The notes: generated from the sequence alone by a model not told the origin. DNA of 64,000 nt from Phycisphaerae bacterium (GCA_002717655.1 PBAY01000021.1:1-64000), one strand, 5' to 3'. Shown: positions 45,139 to 53,604, numbered from the stretch's first letter. Made by a program: numbers and translations.

Positions 45139-45156
45139 GCCCCCTGATCAGGGGGC
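45139..45156. promoter_or_regulatory. Perfect 18-nt palindrome between sigma 1 and lectin 2
   Basis: GCCCCCTGATCAGGGGGC reads the same on both strands. It lies in the 193-nt divergent spacer, 103 nt from the sigma 1 start and 74 nt from the lectin 2 start. It could be a dimeric regulator site or a very stable hairpin. Confidence 0.5.
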
Positions 45157-45229
45157 TCCTGCCGGCCTACTTGGCCCTCAGAGTTGGTCTGGCAGGCCCC
45201 CGAGACTGAACGAAACAGGAGACTTGTGC

Positions 45230-46039
45230 ATGAATACTTACCGCGCGATCGTTGCAGCCACACTGCTGGGCGCCAGCCCCGTCCTTGTCGCTGCTGGAGG
45301 TGATCTGGAAACAGTTCCGGTGCAATGGGCCGCTGAAGAAGGTGGGAATGGTCATTGGTATGTCTATGTCCCCGGCGAGTGCAATGAAACCACGACAGCT
45401 GAAGAACTGATTCTGGCCGCTGAAGCCCTTGGCGGTCATCTGGCGACCTTTGCTGATCAAGCGGAATGGGATTTCGTAAGACTGGCTCATGGGGGACTTC
45501 AACTGGATGATCCCTGTACGGCTGACTGGTTCCTCGGTCTGACTTCCAGCCCGGGTTCCTATGAATGGCAGTGGGTGACTGGTGAGCCCGTCACGTTCGA
45601 TGCCTGGGGAACAAGCGCCTGTGGCGCAGGTCCCTATCCCAACAACCAGCCATACAGCACCCTGGCCTATGTCTCGAATCGATTTGATTGTGGGCAGGTC
45701 TGGGATGACGGAGTCTACGGCGCGATCAGTCGAAACCTGATGGTCGAGTTCTCCTCGGACTGCAACGGTGACGGCATCGTCGACTACGGACAGATTCTTG
45801 ATGGGACCTTTGAGGATGGAGATGGCAATGGTGTACCGGATTGCTGTCAAGATGATGGTGATTGCCTTGGGTGTCCCGCTGATATCCATCCCGACGGCGT
45901 CGTCGATGTGACGGACGTCCTGATTGTGATCGCATGCTATGGAATCACGGACCCGCAGAATGGTGATGTGGATTCAGATGGCGATGTCGACTCTGACGAT
46001 CTGTTGCTGGTTCTTTCAAACTGGGGCATCTGTGAATAG
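45230..46039 (+). CDS. Exported C-type-lectin-like protein with EF-hand/dockerin tail (paralogue 2)
   Basis: 269 residues, ATG at 45230 with AGGAG eight nt upstream; a TTG at 45224 is less likely. After the signal peptide, the lectin-like region (about 30-175) shows G-N-G-H-W-Y, E-A-L-G-G-H-L-A-T-F, W-F-L-G-L-T, W-V-T-G-E-P-V and N-L-M-V-E-F. Then D-C-N-G-D-G-I-V-D-Y-G-Q-I-L, D-G-D-G-N-G-V-P-D-C-C and a dockerin tail ending N-W-G-I-C-E. The order and the linker match paralogue 1 at 40591. It is divergent from sigma 1, and a strong hairpin follows it. Confidence 0.83.
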   Translation: MNTYRAIVAATLLGASPVLVAAGGDLETVPVQWAAEEGGNGHWYVYVPGECNETTTAEELILAAEALGGHLATFADQAEWDFVRLAHGGLQLDDPCTADWFLGLTSSPGSYEWQWVTGEPVTFDAWGTSACGAGPYPNNQPYSTLAYVSNRFDCGQVWDDGVYGAISRNLMVEFSSDCNGDGIVDYGQILDGTFEDGDGNGVPDCCQDDGDCLGCPADIHPDGVVDVTDVLIVIACYGITDPQNGDVDSDGDVDSDDLLLVLSNWGICE

Positions 46040-46092
46040 CAACAGTTGATCGCAGTCATCATGCCTGTCTTCCAGCTTCGAGCAGCTGGGCA

Positions 46093-46123
46093 ACACCGAC
46101 CCGCGTCAGAAGCGGGTCGGTGT
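46093..46123 (+). terminator. Strong hairpin after lectin gene 2
   Basis: ACACCGACCCGC (46093-46104) pairs over 12 bp with GCGGGTCGGTGT (46112-46123) around a 7-nt loop. No U-run follows, but position and stem identity with the hairpin after lectin 1 suggest a terminator or RNA-end structure. Confidence 0.6.
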
Positions 46124-46287
46124 CCATGCATGAAGAGTGTTCTGTTTGAATTTAAGTGAAAGTTGAAGTGAGTTGTCTTTTGGCAATTGGGCGTGAAATG
46201 AAGGGAAGACGCGTTAGCGTGTAGATGTTGGGGGGCCTGAGGAAGCGATCACGCGGCCTCAGGAGATTTGTTCACTCAGGGAACATG

Positions 46288-46310
46288 TCCCGTTGTCCAT
46301 CGCAACGGGA
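46288..46310 (+). other. Hairpin upstream of Shine-Dalgarno of 46325 gene
   Basis: TCCCGTTG (46288-46295) pairs with CAACGGGA (46303-46310) around 7 nt. It ends two nt before the AGGAG (46313-46317) of the next gene, so it may modulate translation. Confidence 0.45.
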
Positions 46311-46324
46311 CCAGGAGAAGAGAC

Positions 46325-47434
46325 ATGCCCCAACAACTACGAAGAACGCTTTGTGCCATCGCCTTTGCAGCCCCGATGACTATTGGAGTCGGCGCAGTCT
46401 GTGCCGGTCAATCTGACGGCGTCCGTAATGGAAGCTTTTCAGAAGCTGTCAAGGATGGCTGGCTGCATACCCAGTATCTCTCGAATTCCTTCCAGGTCAT
46501 CGCCGGCATCGAGAGTGAGCCTGAGACAGATCGCGGCGCTTTCATTCGGATGGAAATCGATCGCACGATTGGAAACGAAGATGCGTTTCCATCGGAACCT
46601 GCCATGCTGATACAGCACGACATCGTGCTGGGAGACTGCAGTGATCTTGCAAATGTCATCCTTCAATTCGACTATCGATCGACTGGTGTCACGGGGTTCT
46701 ATGGTCTGCTGGTTGAACTCAAGGCACGAGATGGCTTCAATGAAGCCGCTTCCATTTCACACAAACTGCTTGGTACGAGCATTGAAGAAATAGTCAAGGA
46801 TCCAGATAAAGGATGGTGTACCGCACAGTTGTCGCTGCCACTTCCTGCAGGATCGGATCCTGCCGACTTCCTGTATGACATTGAATTCACGATGCTTCCG
46901 TGGGGAGCGGATGTCCAACAGCCAGTCTGTGGTGTGGCCTTTCCTGTCGTTGATCTTGATGAGATTTCACTTGCAGCCGTAGATATGCCAGGTGATCCGC
47001 TGCCAGAACCAGTCTTGATCTGTGGTGATGCATGGGCTGCCATGGTCGGGGTGAATGTGACGATGGTCCCACTGGTGACCGAAGCTGTTCAGGAACCTGA
47101 TATCGAGCCGATCTTCCGGCATCGAATCATCAACCCACTCGATCCAGTTGTCTGTGGCGAGGCATCATGGCCGGAAACGCCTTGTCTTCTTCATCTTTCA
47201 ACAACAGCCCCGTTCTATACGCCTGCAATTGAGCCATGCCAGGCTGATTTCAACGGTGACGGCAAGGTGAATGGTGCAGATCTCGCATTACTGCTGGTTG
47301 AATGGAACAGTACCGATTCATTTGCTGACCTGAACTGTGATTCACTGGTCGACGGTGGGGATCTGAGTCTGCTGCTCAGCAACTGGGGTTTCTGCAATCC
47401 AACAGCCGGGCTGATCGCACCGCCAAGTCAGTAG
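46325..47434 (+). CDS. Exported protein with dockerin-like tail (no lectin domain)
   Basis: 369 residues, ATG at 46325 chosen for the AGGAG seven nt upstream. A signal peptide (about 5-29) is followed by a ~270-residue domain with no family I recognise; it has a beta-rich look, with N-G-S-F-S-E-A at the start and V-V-D-L-D-E-I-S-L near residue 220 that resembles carbohydrate-binding jelly-roll proteins of the type found in planctomycete exoproteins. The last ~55 residues hold two calcium loops (D-F-N-G-D-G-K-V-N-G-A-D-L-A-L-L and N-C-D-S-L-V-D-G-G-D-L-S-L-L) ending in N-W-G-F-C. It lies between the two ECF-kinase units. Confidence 0.75.
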   Translation: MPQQLRRTLCAIAFAAPMTIGVGAVCAGQSDGVRNGSFSEAVKDGWLHTQYLSNSFQVIAGIESEPETDRGAFIRMEIDRTIGNEDAFPSEPAMLIQHDIVLGDCSDLANVILQFDYRSTGVTGFYGLLVELKARDGFNEAASISHKLLGTSIEEIVKDPDKGWCTAQLSLPLPAGSDPADFLYDIEFTMLPWGADVQQPVCGVAFPVVDLDEISLAAVDMPGDPLPEPVLICGDAWAAMVGVNVTMVPLVTEAVQEPDIEPIFRHRIINPLDPVVCGEASWPETPCLLHLSTTAPFYTPAIEPCQADFNGDGKVNGADLALLLVEWNSTDSFADLNCDSLVDGGDLSLLLSNWGFCNPTAGLIAPPSQ

Positions 47435-47470
47435 AACGCGGTTCCATCATTGCAGCTGATCTGGATGGTT

Positions 47471-49762
47471 CTATTCGTTGCTGATGCTCTGCAGCGCGAT
47501 CAAAAGCAACCGGGCCTGCTCCTTGAACCGTTCTGCCATTGCTGGATTCGTTGCGTCCTTGCTCGCCTTGCTGACCAGAGAGAGCTGTTCCATCAGTTCC
47601 TGACGGTTCATCTTCATGATCTGTTCGGGAGAATAGAGTGTGATCGAGACGTTGCGCTTGTCTTCTTCTCGAGGACGTGATCTTCTTCCGCTGCGGGAAC
47701 CCTCTTGTCTGGCCAGCTCGGCTCTTTCCCGTGCCCGCTTGATGGCATCCGCCTGAGCTCGCTGGGTTTCAGCCCATGGTCCACTCATCGAATCGATGAC
47801 ATTCTTCATGGAAACGGTCATTGAATGATCATCGCCCCAGTACTGCTGGTAGAGATCATGAGCTTCTTCATAGTGCGACATGGCCTGATCAATCCGCTGT
47901 TCTCGCTGGATGTTCACGCCACGGATATAGAGGAGTCTTCCCAACGTATTGATCAGTTCATTGCGTGTGTCATCCTCCACTGACTGCGCTGCCTGACTGC
48001 TGGTGACGGCTTTCCGGTAATAGTCCAGCGCCACGTCGTATTCCTCGAGATACCACATGTACAGCCCGAGTGTTGAAAGTGAATCGAGTGTTTCCGGATG
48101 ATCAGCCCCCAGTTCACGTTGGCGGATCTGGAGCGCCTTTTCAATCTCGACCTTGCCTTCCATGTCATTGCCCATCGCAAGATGGAAATGGCCCAGTGCA
48201 TTGCGGATGGTGGCTTCGTAGATCGGGTTGTCTGCAAACTCATTTCCGATGCGATCGCCTGCCTGGAACATCATGTCTTCCAGAGCTGCAATCGCCTGCT
48301 GCACGGGTGCGTTGATGCCGAATGACAAGGTCATCTTCTGAGTGATGTCAGAGAGGTTCGGGAGGACCTTCCGAGCGGGTTCGCGCAGCATGTTGTCGAT
48401 GAACGTGATTGCTTTCTCGGCAGAAGCCCGTTCGGCTTCTGCCTGACGGGCCTGCTCTCGTGCATCGGCCTGAGCCTTGTTGGCGATCACCTCGGCTTCG
48501 ACTGCTTGCAGCCACAGGGTGATGGAGATGACGGTTGCACACATCAGCAGAAGAATGAACGAGGCGACGGTCGCGACCTGAACCTTGTGTCGACGGAAGT
48601 ATTTCTTCCAGCGGTAGGCTCGGCTGATTGGTCCTGCCTCAAGTGGTTCGCCTGCAAGATATCGCTCGCAATCCTCGCGTAGGGACTCCGGCGAGGAGTA
48701 GCGTTCAGAGCGATTCTTGCGCAACGCCTTCATCGGGATCCACTCCAGTTCCTTCTTCAAGGTCTTTTGGAGATCTTCGATGCTGGTTCGACGTGAACGT
48801 GCGATGTTGGTTGCATCCTCGCCACCAAAGGAAGTGATCTGTGTACTTGGATGGGGAGGATCCAGTTCCCGGATTGAATGCTTGAGGTCTTCCTGATTGG
48901 AATCGCTCTTGGTCTGACTGGCGAAGGGAACACGTCCTGAGAGCAGCTCATACAGGATGACCCCGAGTGAATAGACATCGGTACGAGTATCGATGTCATC
49001 CGACCCTCGGACCTGTTCCGGACTCATGTAGGACAGAGTGCCGACGAGTTGACCGATCGACGTATGAAGGGTCATGTCCGTCAAGGGTGTACTGACCGCT
49101 TTGGCGATGCCGAAGTCGATGATCTTGACCTGAGGCCGATCCTGTTCGTCACGCATGATCAGCAGATTGCTCGGTTTCAGATCGCGATGGATGATGCCTT
49201 TCTGGTGAGCATGCTGCACGGCATCACAGACCTGCATGAACAACTCGAGCCGTTGGCCTGTTTCGAGCCGGTTTTGATTGCAGTATTCATTCAGGTCGAG
49301 GCCCTTGATGTATTCCATGGCGAACCAGTGTCGACCGGTCTCGGTTGCACCTGCTTCCAGCACCCGGGCGATCCCGGGATGATCCATCATCGCCAGCGCC
49401 TGCCGTTCGGCCTGGAAGCGTGCGAGCGTATTACTGGTATCAAATCCGGGCTTGATGACTTTCAGGGCAACAAGACGACGTACTGGTTTGGATTGGGAGG
49501 CCAGATAGACCGCACCCATGCCGCCTGATCCAAGTTGTTCACGGATCGTGAATGGCCCGACCTGATCGCCTTCCTCATACTCCCCGGCAATTCGTGGCTT
49601 TGGTGGATCCACCACGGTCGAGGCGTGTCGATCCAGAAGCAACCGTATTTCCTGAAGAAGTTCAGGTTGCCCCGCACAGGCATCTTCCAGGTAGGCCGCG
49701 CGATCATCACCTTCCCTTTTCAGGGCCTCCGTGAAGATCGCCTTGGCTTGTTCATAACTCAT
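47471..49762 (-). CDS. Transmembrane Ser/Thr protein kinase (kinase 2)
   Basis: 763 residues. ATG at 49762 is chosen because it overlaps the ECF stop (ATGA) and is followed by M-S-Y-E-Q-A-K-A-I-F; the longer frame to 49819 is within the sigma gene. The kinase domain (about 70-370) has G-S-G-G-M-G-A-V-Y, V-A-L-K (98-101), H-R-D194-L-K-P-S-N and D-F-G (216-218), with one helix near 395-420 and a helical C-terminal part of ~340 residues carrying a TPR-like region. It is shorter than kinase 1 but clearly paralogous. It presumably acts on sigma 2. Confidence 0.9.
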   Translation of the reverse strand: MSYEQAKAIFTEALKREGDDRAAYLEDACAGQPELLQEIRLLLDRHASTVVDPPKPRIAGEYEEGDQVGPFTIREQLGSGGMGAVYLASQSKPVRRLVALKVIKPGFDTSNTLARFQAERQALAMMDHPGIARVLEAGATETGRHWFAMEYIKGLDLNEYCNQNRLETGQRLELFMQVCDAVQHAHQKGIIHRDLKPSNLLIMRDEQDRPQVKIIDFGIAKAVSTPLTDMTLHTSIGQLVGTLSYMSPEQVRGSDDIDTRTDVYSLGVILYELLSGRVPFASQTKSDSNQEDLKHSIRELDPPHPSTQITSFGGEDATNIARSRRTSIEDLQKTLKKELEWIPMKALRKNRSERYSSPESLREDCERYLAGEPLEAGPISRAYRWKKYFRRHKVQVATVASFILLLMCATVISITLWLQAVEAEVIANKAQADAREQARQAEAERASAEKAITFIDNMLREPARKVLPNLSDITQKMTLSFGINAPVQQAIAALEDMMFQAGDRIGNEFADNPIYEATIRNALGHFHLAMGNDMEGKVEIEKALQIRQRELGADHPETLDSLSTLGLYMWYLEEYDVALDYYRKAVTSSQAAQSVEDDTRNELINTLGRLLYIRGVNIQREQRIDQAMSHYEEAHDLYQQYWGDDHSMTVSMKNVIDSMSGPWAETQRAQADAIKRARERAELARQEGSRSGRRSRPREEDKRNVSITLYSPEQIMKMNRQELMEQLSLVSKASKDATNPAMAERFKEQARLLLIALQSISNE

Positions 49763-50352
49763 GAGTTGTCGTTGTCTTCCGTGATTCTGGCCTTGAGCCA
49801 TGCTCGTGCATGTCGCCAATGCATGTCGACATCATTGATTTCGACGTCGAGCATTTCCGCTACCTGCTCCCGGTTCAAGCCAAGTGCGAATCTTCCCCAG
49901 AAGACTTCGAATCCCATCGGATCAAGTTCTCGCAGTCGATCCAGTGCAGGCAGCAGCGCACTGGTTTCATCTCCGAGGTTGTCGAGTGAGCGCAGGCCAT
50001 CAACAGCCAGATCAAGATCAACTCGCTTGCGATCTCCACCGCGCTTCAGGCTCTGACGTGCTCGAGCATAATCAACCAGAATCTGCCGCATGACTCGCCA
50101 GATGGCACCATAGAACTCACGGCTGCTGTTGAAGCGAGGTGGTCCATCCGTTCCGCCATGGATCTTCAGCCAGGCTTCGTTGATGAGCATGGTTGGCTGA
50201 AGTTCAGCGCCTTGCTTTTCACGTGCCACGAGCATTTCTGCCTGGCCACGGATTTCCTGCTGTGCGATCTGCCAGAGACTCTCGGCGGCAATGGAATTTC
50301 CATCTGCAGCTTCATCAAGCAACTTGGTGACTTCACCGGCATTCGTGGCCAT
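49759..50352 (-). CDS. ECF-type RNA polymerase sigma factor, kinase-linked (sigma 2)
   Basis: 197 residues, with the same layout as sigma 1: L-L-D-E-A-A-D-G-N, Y-A-R-A-R-Q-S-L-K-R-G-G-D-R-K-R and the C-terminal F-A-L-G-L-N-R-E-Q-V-A-E-M-L-D. It overlaps kinase 2 by 4 nt. A TATACT -10 lies at 50399-50404, about 46 nt upstream of the start. No adjacent anti-sigma gene exists, so the kinase is the likely regulator. Confidence 0.9.
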   Translation of the reverse strand: MATNAGEVTKLLDEAADGNSIAAESLWQIAQQEIRGQAEMLVAREKQGAELQPTMLINEAWLKIHGGTDGPPRFNSSREFYGAIWRVMRQILVDYARARQSLKRGGDRKRVDLDLAVDGLRSLDNLGDETSALLPALDRLRELDPMGFEVFWGRFALGLNREQVAEMLDVEINDVDMHWRHARAWLKARITEDNDNS

Positions 50353-50398
50353 GCGTGTTCCTTTGCCCAGCGTCGATTGGATCTGGGATCTTTGCCCG

Positions 50399-50404
50399 AG
50401 TATA
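50399..50404 (-). promoter_or_regulatory. -10 element candidate for sigma 2/kinase 2
   Basis: TATACT on the minus strand is a 5/6 match to TATAAT. No matching -35 was found, so support is weak. Confidence 0.35.
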
Positions 50405-50502
50405 GGCCGAACCTATTGAATCGCCTTGGAATACTGATCCATCTCACATGACAGCGGGCCTCAGCATCATTTCCATGCTTCTTTGACCGGATGAACGTGA
50501 GG

Positions 50503-51210
50503 TCATCGAATGGCAGTCGTCATGCCGCCATCGGCACAGATTGACTCACCAGTGACATAACTGCTCGCTCGAGAACACAGATAAGCGACGATATCTGCGA
50601 TCTGTCTGGTGGTAGCTACTTTGCCGGCAGGGATCGTGGCCAGAATTTCCGATGAAACGTCATAGGAATCAACGAAGCCAGGGAGAACGGAATTCACGCG
50701 GATATCCGGCGCCCATTGTCTCGCGGCCATTCGTACGAGTGCAGTCAGTCCTGAACGAAGTACCGTGGAAATCGGGAAGTCATCCATGACTTCACGGGCG
50801 GCAGCGCCAGAGATGCAGACGATGGAGCCTTCCGCGCCACAGGCTCGCATGGCCGGTACGGCTGCTCGTGCGATCCGCATCACGCTCAGGAGCACCATGT
50901 CCAGACCGTTTCGCCAATCCTCATCCGTGAGATCGAGCAACGGTCCCCGAGGAAGATGACCGGCGCTCAATGCAGCTACATCCAGACGACCGTAGTGATC
51001 AACAGTTGCAGCGATGAAGCGTTCGATGTCATCGGCTTTCATCATGTCGCCTTCAATCGCCAGACCTCCAAGTTCATCAGCGATGTCCTTGATGGCGGGG
51101 CTACGACTCATCAGGGCAACCCGAAAGCCGTCTTCGGCCAAGCGGCGTGCACAAGCTGCACCAATACCCTTGCTGGCGGCGGTCACAATGGCAACTGGTT
51201 GATTCGACAT
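50503..51210 (-). CDS. SDR-fold oxidoreductase-like protein lacking the Tyr-Lys pair
   Basis: 235 residues with an SDR Rossmann fold: nucleotide loop T-A-A-S-K-G-I-G near residue 10, L-S-A-G-H (NNAG-like) near 81, S134 of the catalytic set, and the G-G-M-T closing strand. The Y-x-x-x-K motif is replaced by S148-T-V-L-R152. The reduced motif suggests altered or lost catalysis; a binding role or a variant SDR subfamily are both possible. The start is ATG at 51210 (MSNQPVAIVTAAS); the longer frame to 51300 runs into the neighbour gene's end. The next gene upstream on the same strand is the glycosyltransferase. Confidence 0.8.
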   Translation of the reverse strand: MSNQPVAIVTAASKGIGAACARRLAEDGFRVALMSRSPAIKDIADELGGLAIEGDMMKADDIERFIAATVDHYGRLDVAALSAGHLPRGPLLDLTDEDWRNGLDMVLLSVMRIARAAVPAMRACGAEGSIVCISGAAAREVMDDFPISTVLRSGLTALVRMAARQWAPDIRVNSVLPGFVDSYDVSSEILATIPAGKVATTRQIADIVAYLCSRASSYVTGESICADGGMTTAIR

Positions 51211-51229
51211 GGTTGGAGATTGTATGGAG

Positions 51230-52393
51230 CTAGAGGCGAACTCGCTCGCCGGATCTGGCATCTTGCAGCCGATGGAGATCGCCACGCCATCGCACACCAC
51301 CTCGAATGATTGCCAGCCACAAGGATCGTTGGGCGACCAGGAGGGTCAGGATCAGGCCGAGAGGCAGGACTCCAGTCCAGATCCAGGGGAGGCCGAACCG
51401 CAAGGCAGAGGCCAGACCGGTTCCAATCGCGATCAGGCAACCAATCGCGGCCGTTATCCCGATTCCGCTCGGGACCAATGCCCATGTGCAGACCATGATG
51501 AATGGAATCAGCAACAGCACGGTCAGGCAGAGCACCATCATGGCTCGCAGGAGCAGCCCGATTCTTCCTCCGGCCTTGGCGGCTCCCTTTTCCATGCCCT
51601 GCAGGAAGTCGCGAGTCGAGCGGTACCACCTGACCGACAACCGATCCGTCGCGACGGCAAGACGAGCGGTTCCGCCGGATTCGCGAATGATGGTTCCGAT
51701 CCCGACGTCGTCAGCAATCTCCATTCGGAGTTGTTCCATGCCTCCGGCATCTTCCAGCGCCTGGCGACGGACCAGATTGAAGGCGCCGACCCCCATGGCT
51801 CGGTCGGCTTCATCATCATTTGCTTTCCACAGTTTCAAGGCAGCCACCAGAATGATCATCATCACCGCCAGACAGGCCCGCATCAGTACGGGGCCACCGG
51901 CAATCCGTGGGATCAGCGCAACATGATCAGCCTGCTGATCCTTCGCCCATGTCATGGCGGATGACATGAGGTCTGGTTTCAGATGTACATCAGCATCCGA
52001 GAACAGAATCCAATCACCTCTGGCAAGATCCAGTCCACGTTGCTGTGCATGGACCTTGCCAAGCCAGCCATCGGGTAGTTCTGTGAGATGGATGACCCGT
52101 ACGCGATCATCCTCACGTGCCAGCTGGTCCATGATCGCACCGGTTGAATCAGTGGATCGATCATTGATCAGGATGAACTCCAGATCAGTGGATGGATCTT
52201 CCAGACGGCTGCGCATGGCGGCTTCAAGTTCGTCGGCTTCATCCCGTGCAGGGCAGATCACGCTGACCAGTGGATGAGCCTCCCGAGTTGCAGCAGGTAG
52301 TGAACGTACACGTCTCGATGTCGTGATCAGCATGAAAGCCAGGCCGATCCAGAACAGGACGCTGCAGAACAGGATGATCCATACCCAGATCAT
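51230..52393 (-). CDS. Family 2 glycosyltransferase, membrane-bound
   Basis: 387 residues. One N-terminal helix (about 3-24), a GT-A domain (V-S-V-I-C-P-A-R-D-E, N-D-R-S-T-D-S-T, D-A-D-V, D-D-V-G-I-G) and C-terminal helices at about 285-345. It has the W-L-G-K loop and F-S-D-A-D motifs seen in lipid-linked GT2 enzymes of the glucosylceramide/HpnI class, so a lipid acceptor is possible. The ATG at 52393 is chosen because helix 1 begins there and the longer frame to 52450 covers the terminator hairpin. The SDR-like gene follows 19 nt after its stop. Confidence 0.8.
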   Translation of the reverse strand: MIWVWIILFCSVLFWIGLAFMLITTSRRVRSLPAATREAHPLVSVICPARDEADELEAAMRSRLEDPSTDLEFILINDRSTDSTGAIMDQLAREDDRVRVIHLTELPDGWLGKVHAQQRGLDLARGDWILFSDADVHLKPDLMSSAMTWAKDQQADHVALIPRIAGGPVLMRACLAVMMIILVAALKLWKANDDEADRAMGVGAFNLVRRQALEDAGGMEQLRMEIADDVGIGTIIRESGGTARLAVATDRLSVRWYRSTRDFLQGMEKGAAKAGGRIGLLLRAMMVLCLTVLLLIPFIMVCTWALVPSGIGITAAIGCLIAIGTGLASALRFGLPWIWTGVLPLGLILTLLVAQRSLWLAIIRGGVRWRGDLHRLQDARSGERVRL

Positions 52394-52422
52394 CTGGAAA
52401 GAGTAGCTGTTTCCCAAAAGAC

Positions 52423-52448
52423 GCGGGCGGCACCTAGATGCCGCCCGC
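52423..52448 (-). terminator. Rho-independent terminator of the Xer gene
   Basis: GCGGGCGGCA (52423-52432) pairs over 10 bp with TGCCGCCCGC (52439-52448) around a 6-nt loop. On the minus strand GTCTTTTGGG follows. It separates the xer transcript from the glycosyltransferase gene. Confidence 0.75.
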
Positions 52449-52500
52449 ATTCGATTCCATCCTTCCGAGCGTCGGGAGGAGAGAGATTGTCCAGTCCGGC

Positions 52501-53514
52501 TCAGCCGGCTTCAGCTCTTGGATGCGCGTCGTTGTAGGCTTCCTGCATCCGCTGAGTGGTCAGATGGGTATACACCTGAGTGGTGGAAAGACTCTGATGT
52601 CCAAGCAGTTCCTGAACACTTCGCAGATCAGCACCATTGTCCAGCAGGTGGGTCGCGAAGCTGTGACGGAGGGTGTGGGGTGAGATCTCCGGATCGAGAC
52701 CGGCTTCCTTGAGGTACTTGGTGACTTTGCGGCGGACCGACCGGGCGCTGATCCTGCTGTCACCCTTGTTGATGAAGACGGAGTCTTCGCCCCGAAGTTC
52801 ATGATTGAGCCGACGGCGCATCTGGAGATAGTGCTGCAGGGCGGCCATGGCATGGGAACCGAGTGGAACGATCCGTTCACGTCGTCCCTTGCCGCGAACG
52901 ATCAGTGCCTGACCGACTTCGTCGATGTCCTGGATATCCATCCCGACGAGCTCGCTGACGCGGATGTCGGTTGAATAGAGCGTTTCAAGCATGGCTCGAT
53001 CGCGTGCGCCCAGCAGAGTCTGGACATCTGGTGCCGCGAGCAGTTTTTCGACTTCCTGAACACCAATGGCCTTTGGAAGACGCTTGGCCTGTCTGGGTGT
53101 TCTGATGAGTGCCATTGGATTGCCCTGAATCATGCCACGTCGTTCCAACCATCGGTAGAAGGAACGCATGGTTGCAATCTTGCGAGCCATGGTTGCCGGT
53201 GAATAGTCGAAACCATCGAGATGAGCGAGGTAATCTCGAACGGAAGACGTGTCAGCTTTCAGAATCATGCCCGTAATGGTGGTTGGGCCAACGGTCCCCA
53301 CGACATCGGTTGTGCCGTTGCTTTCGTTGGATCGTTGCCATGCGTCTGTTTCACCACTGACGTTGATCGTGACGTTGTTTTCATCGGAAAGGAACTCGAT
53401 GTACTGACGCAGATCGACACCGTAGCACTTGGCGGTGTAGGGGCTGAACGCTCGTTCATCGAGGAGATAGCTGAGGAAGTCAGCAACGATTGGAAGGGTG
53501 TTGTTGTGGCTCAT
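52501..53514 (-). CDS. Tyrosine recombinase, XerC/XerD type
   Basis: 337 residues. The active-site set is complete: R185 in S-T-D-I-R-V-S-E-L, K209 in R-G-K-G, H280 and R283 in S-P-H-T-L-R-H-S-F, H306 in L-L-G-H and Y315 in Q-V-Y-T-H-L. It would resolve chromosome dimers at dif. The N-terminal SAM-like domain carries an insertion of about 40 residues (about 46-88) rich in Asn, Thr and Gly, not seen in typical XerC/D (about 295-300 residues). There are no phage or integron features nearby. XerC and XerD cannot be separated here. Confidence 0.9.
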   Translation of the reverse strand: MSHNNTLPIVADFLSYLLDERAFSPYTAKCYGVDLRQYIEFLSDENNVTINVSGETDAWQRSNESNGTTDVVGTVGPTTITGMILKADTSSVRDYLAHLDGFDYSPATMARKIATMRSFYRWLERRGMIQGNPMALIRTPRQAKRLPKAIGVQEVEKLLAAPDVQTLLGARDRAMLETLYSTDIRVSELVGMDIQDIDEVGQALIVRGKGRRERIVPLGSHAMAALQHYLQMRRRLNHELRGEDSVFINKGDSRISARSVRRKVTKYLKEAGLDPEISPHTLRHSFATHLLDNGADLRSVQELLGHQSLSTTQVYTHLTTQRMQEAYNDAHPRAEAG

Positions 53515-53604
53515 GGTTCTTCTTGAAGGGGCTGCAGGGGAGAAAGGAATGTGGATGTTTTTCGCGTGGTTTCGTATGAAGCAACTGCTTCAGAGTGGGC
53601 TGTA

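Larger units (their letters stand above)
46040..46324 (+). other. Intergenic region before dockerin gene 46325
   Basis: A 285-nt region. It holds the strong hairpin of lectin 2 (46093-46123), an A/T-richer stretch (46141-46200), a CCTGAGG/CCTCAGG inverted repeat (46236-46242 with 46257-46263), and a TCCCGTTG/CAACGGGA hairpin (46288-46310) just upstream of the AGGAG of the next gene. No ORF with family features is seen. Confidence 0.6.

Noticed and set aside
52501-53514. Xer-type recombinase as a mobile element integrase
   Set aside because: No att repeats, phage or cargo genes nearby, and the protein fits housekeeping XerC/D.
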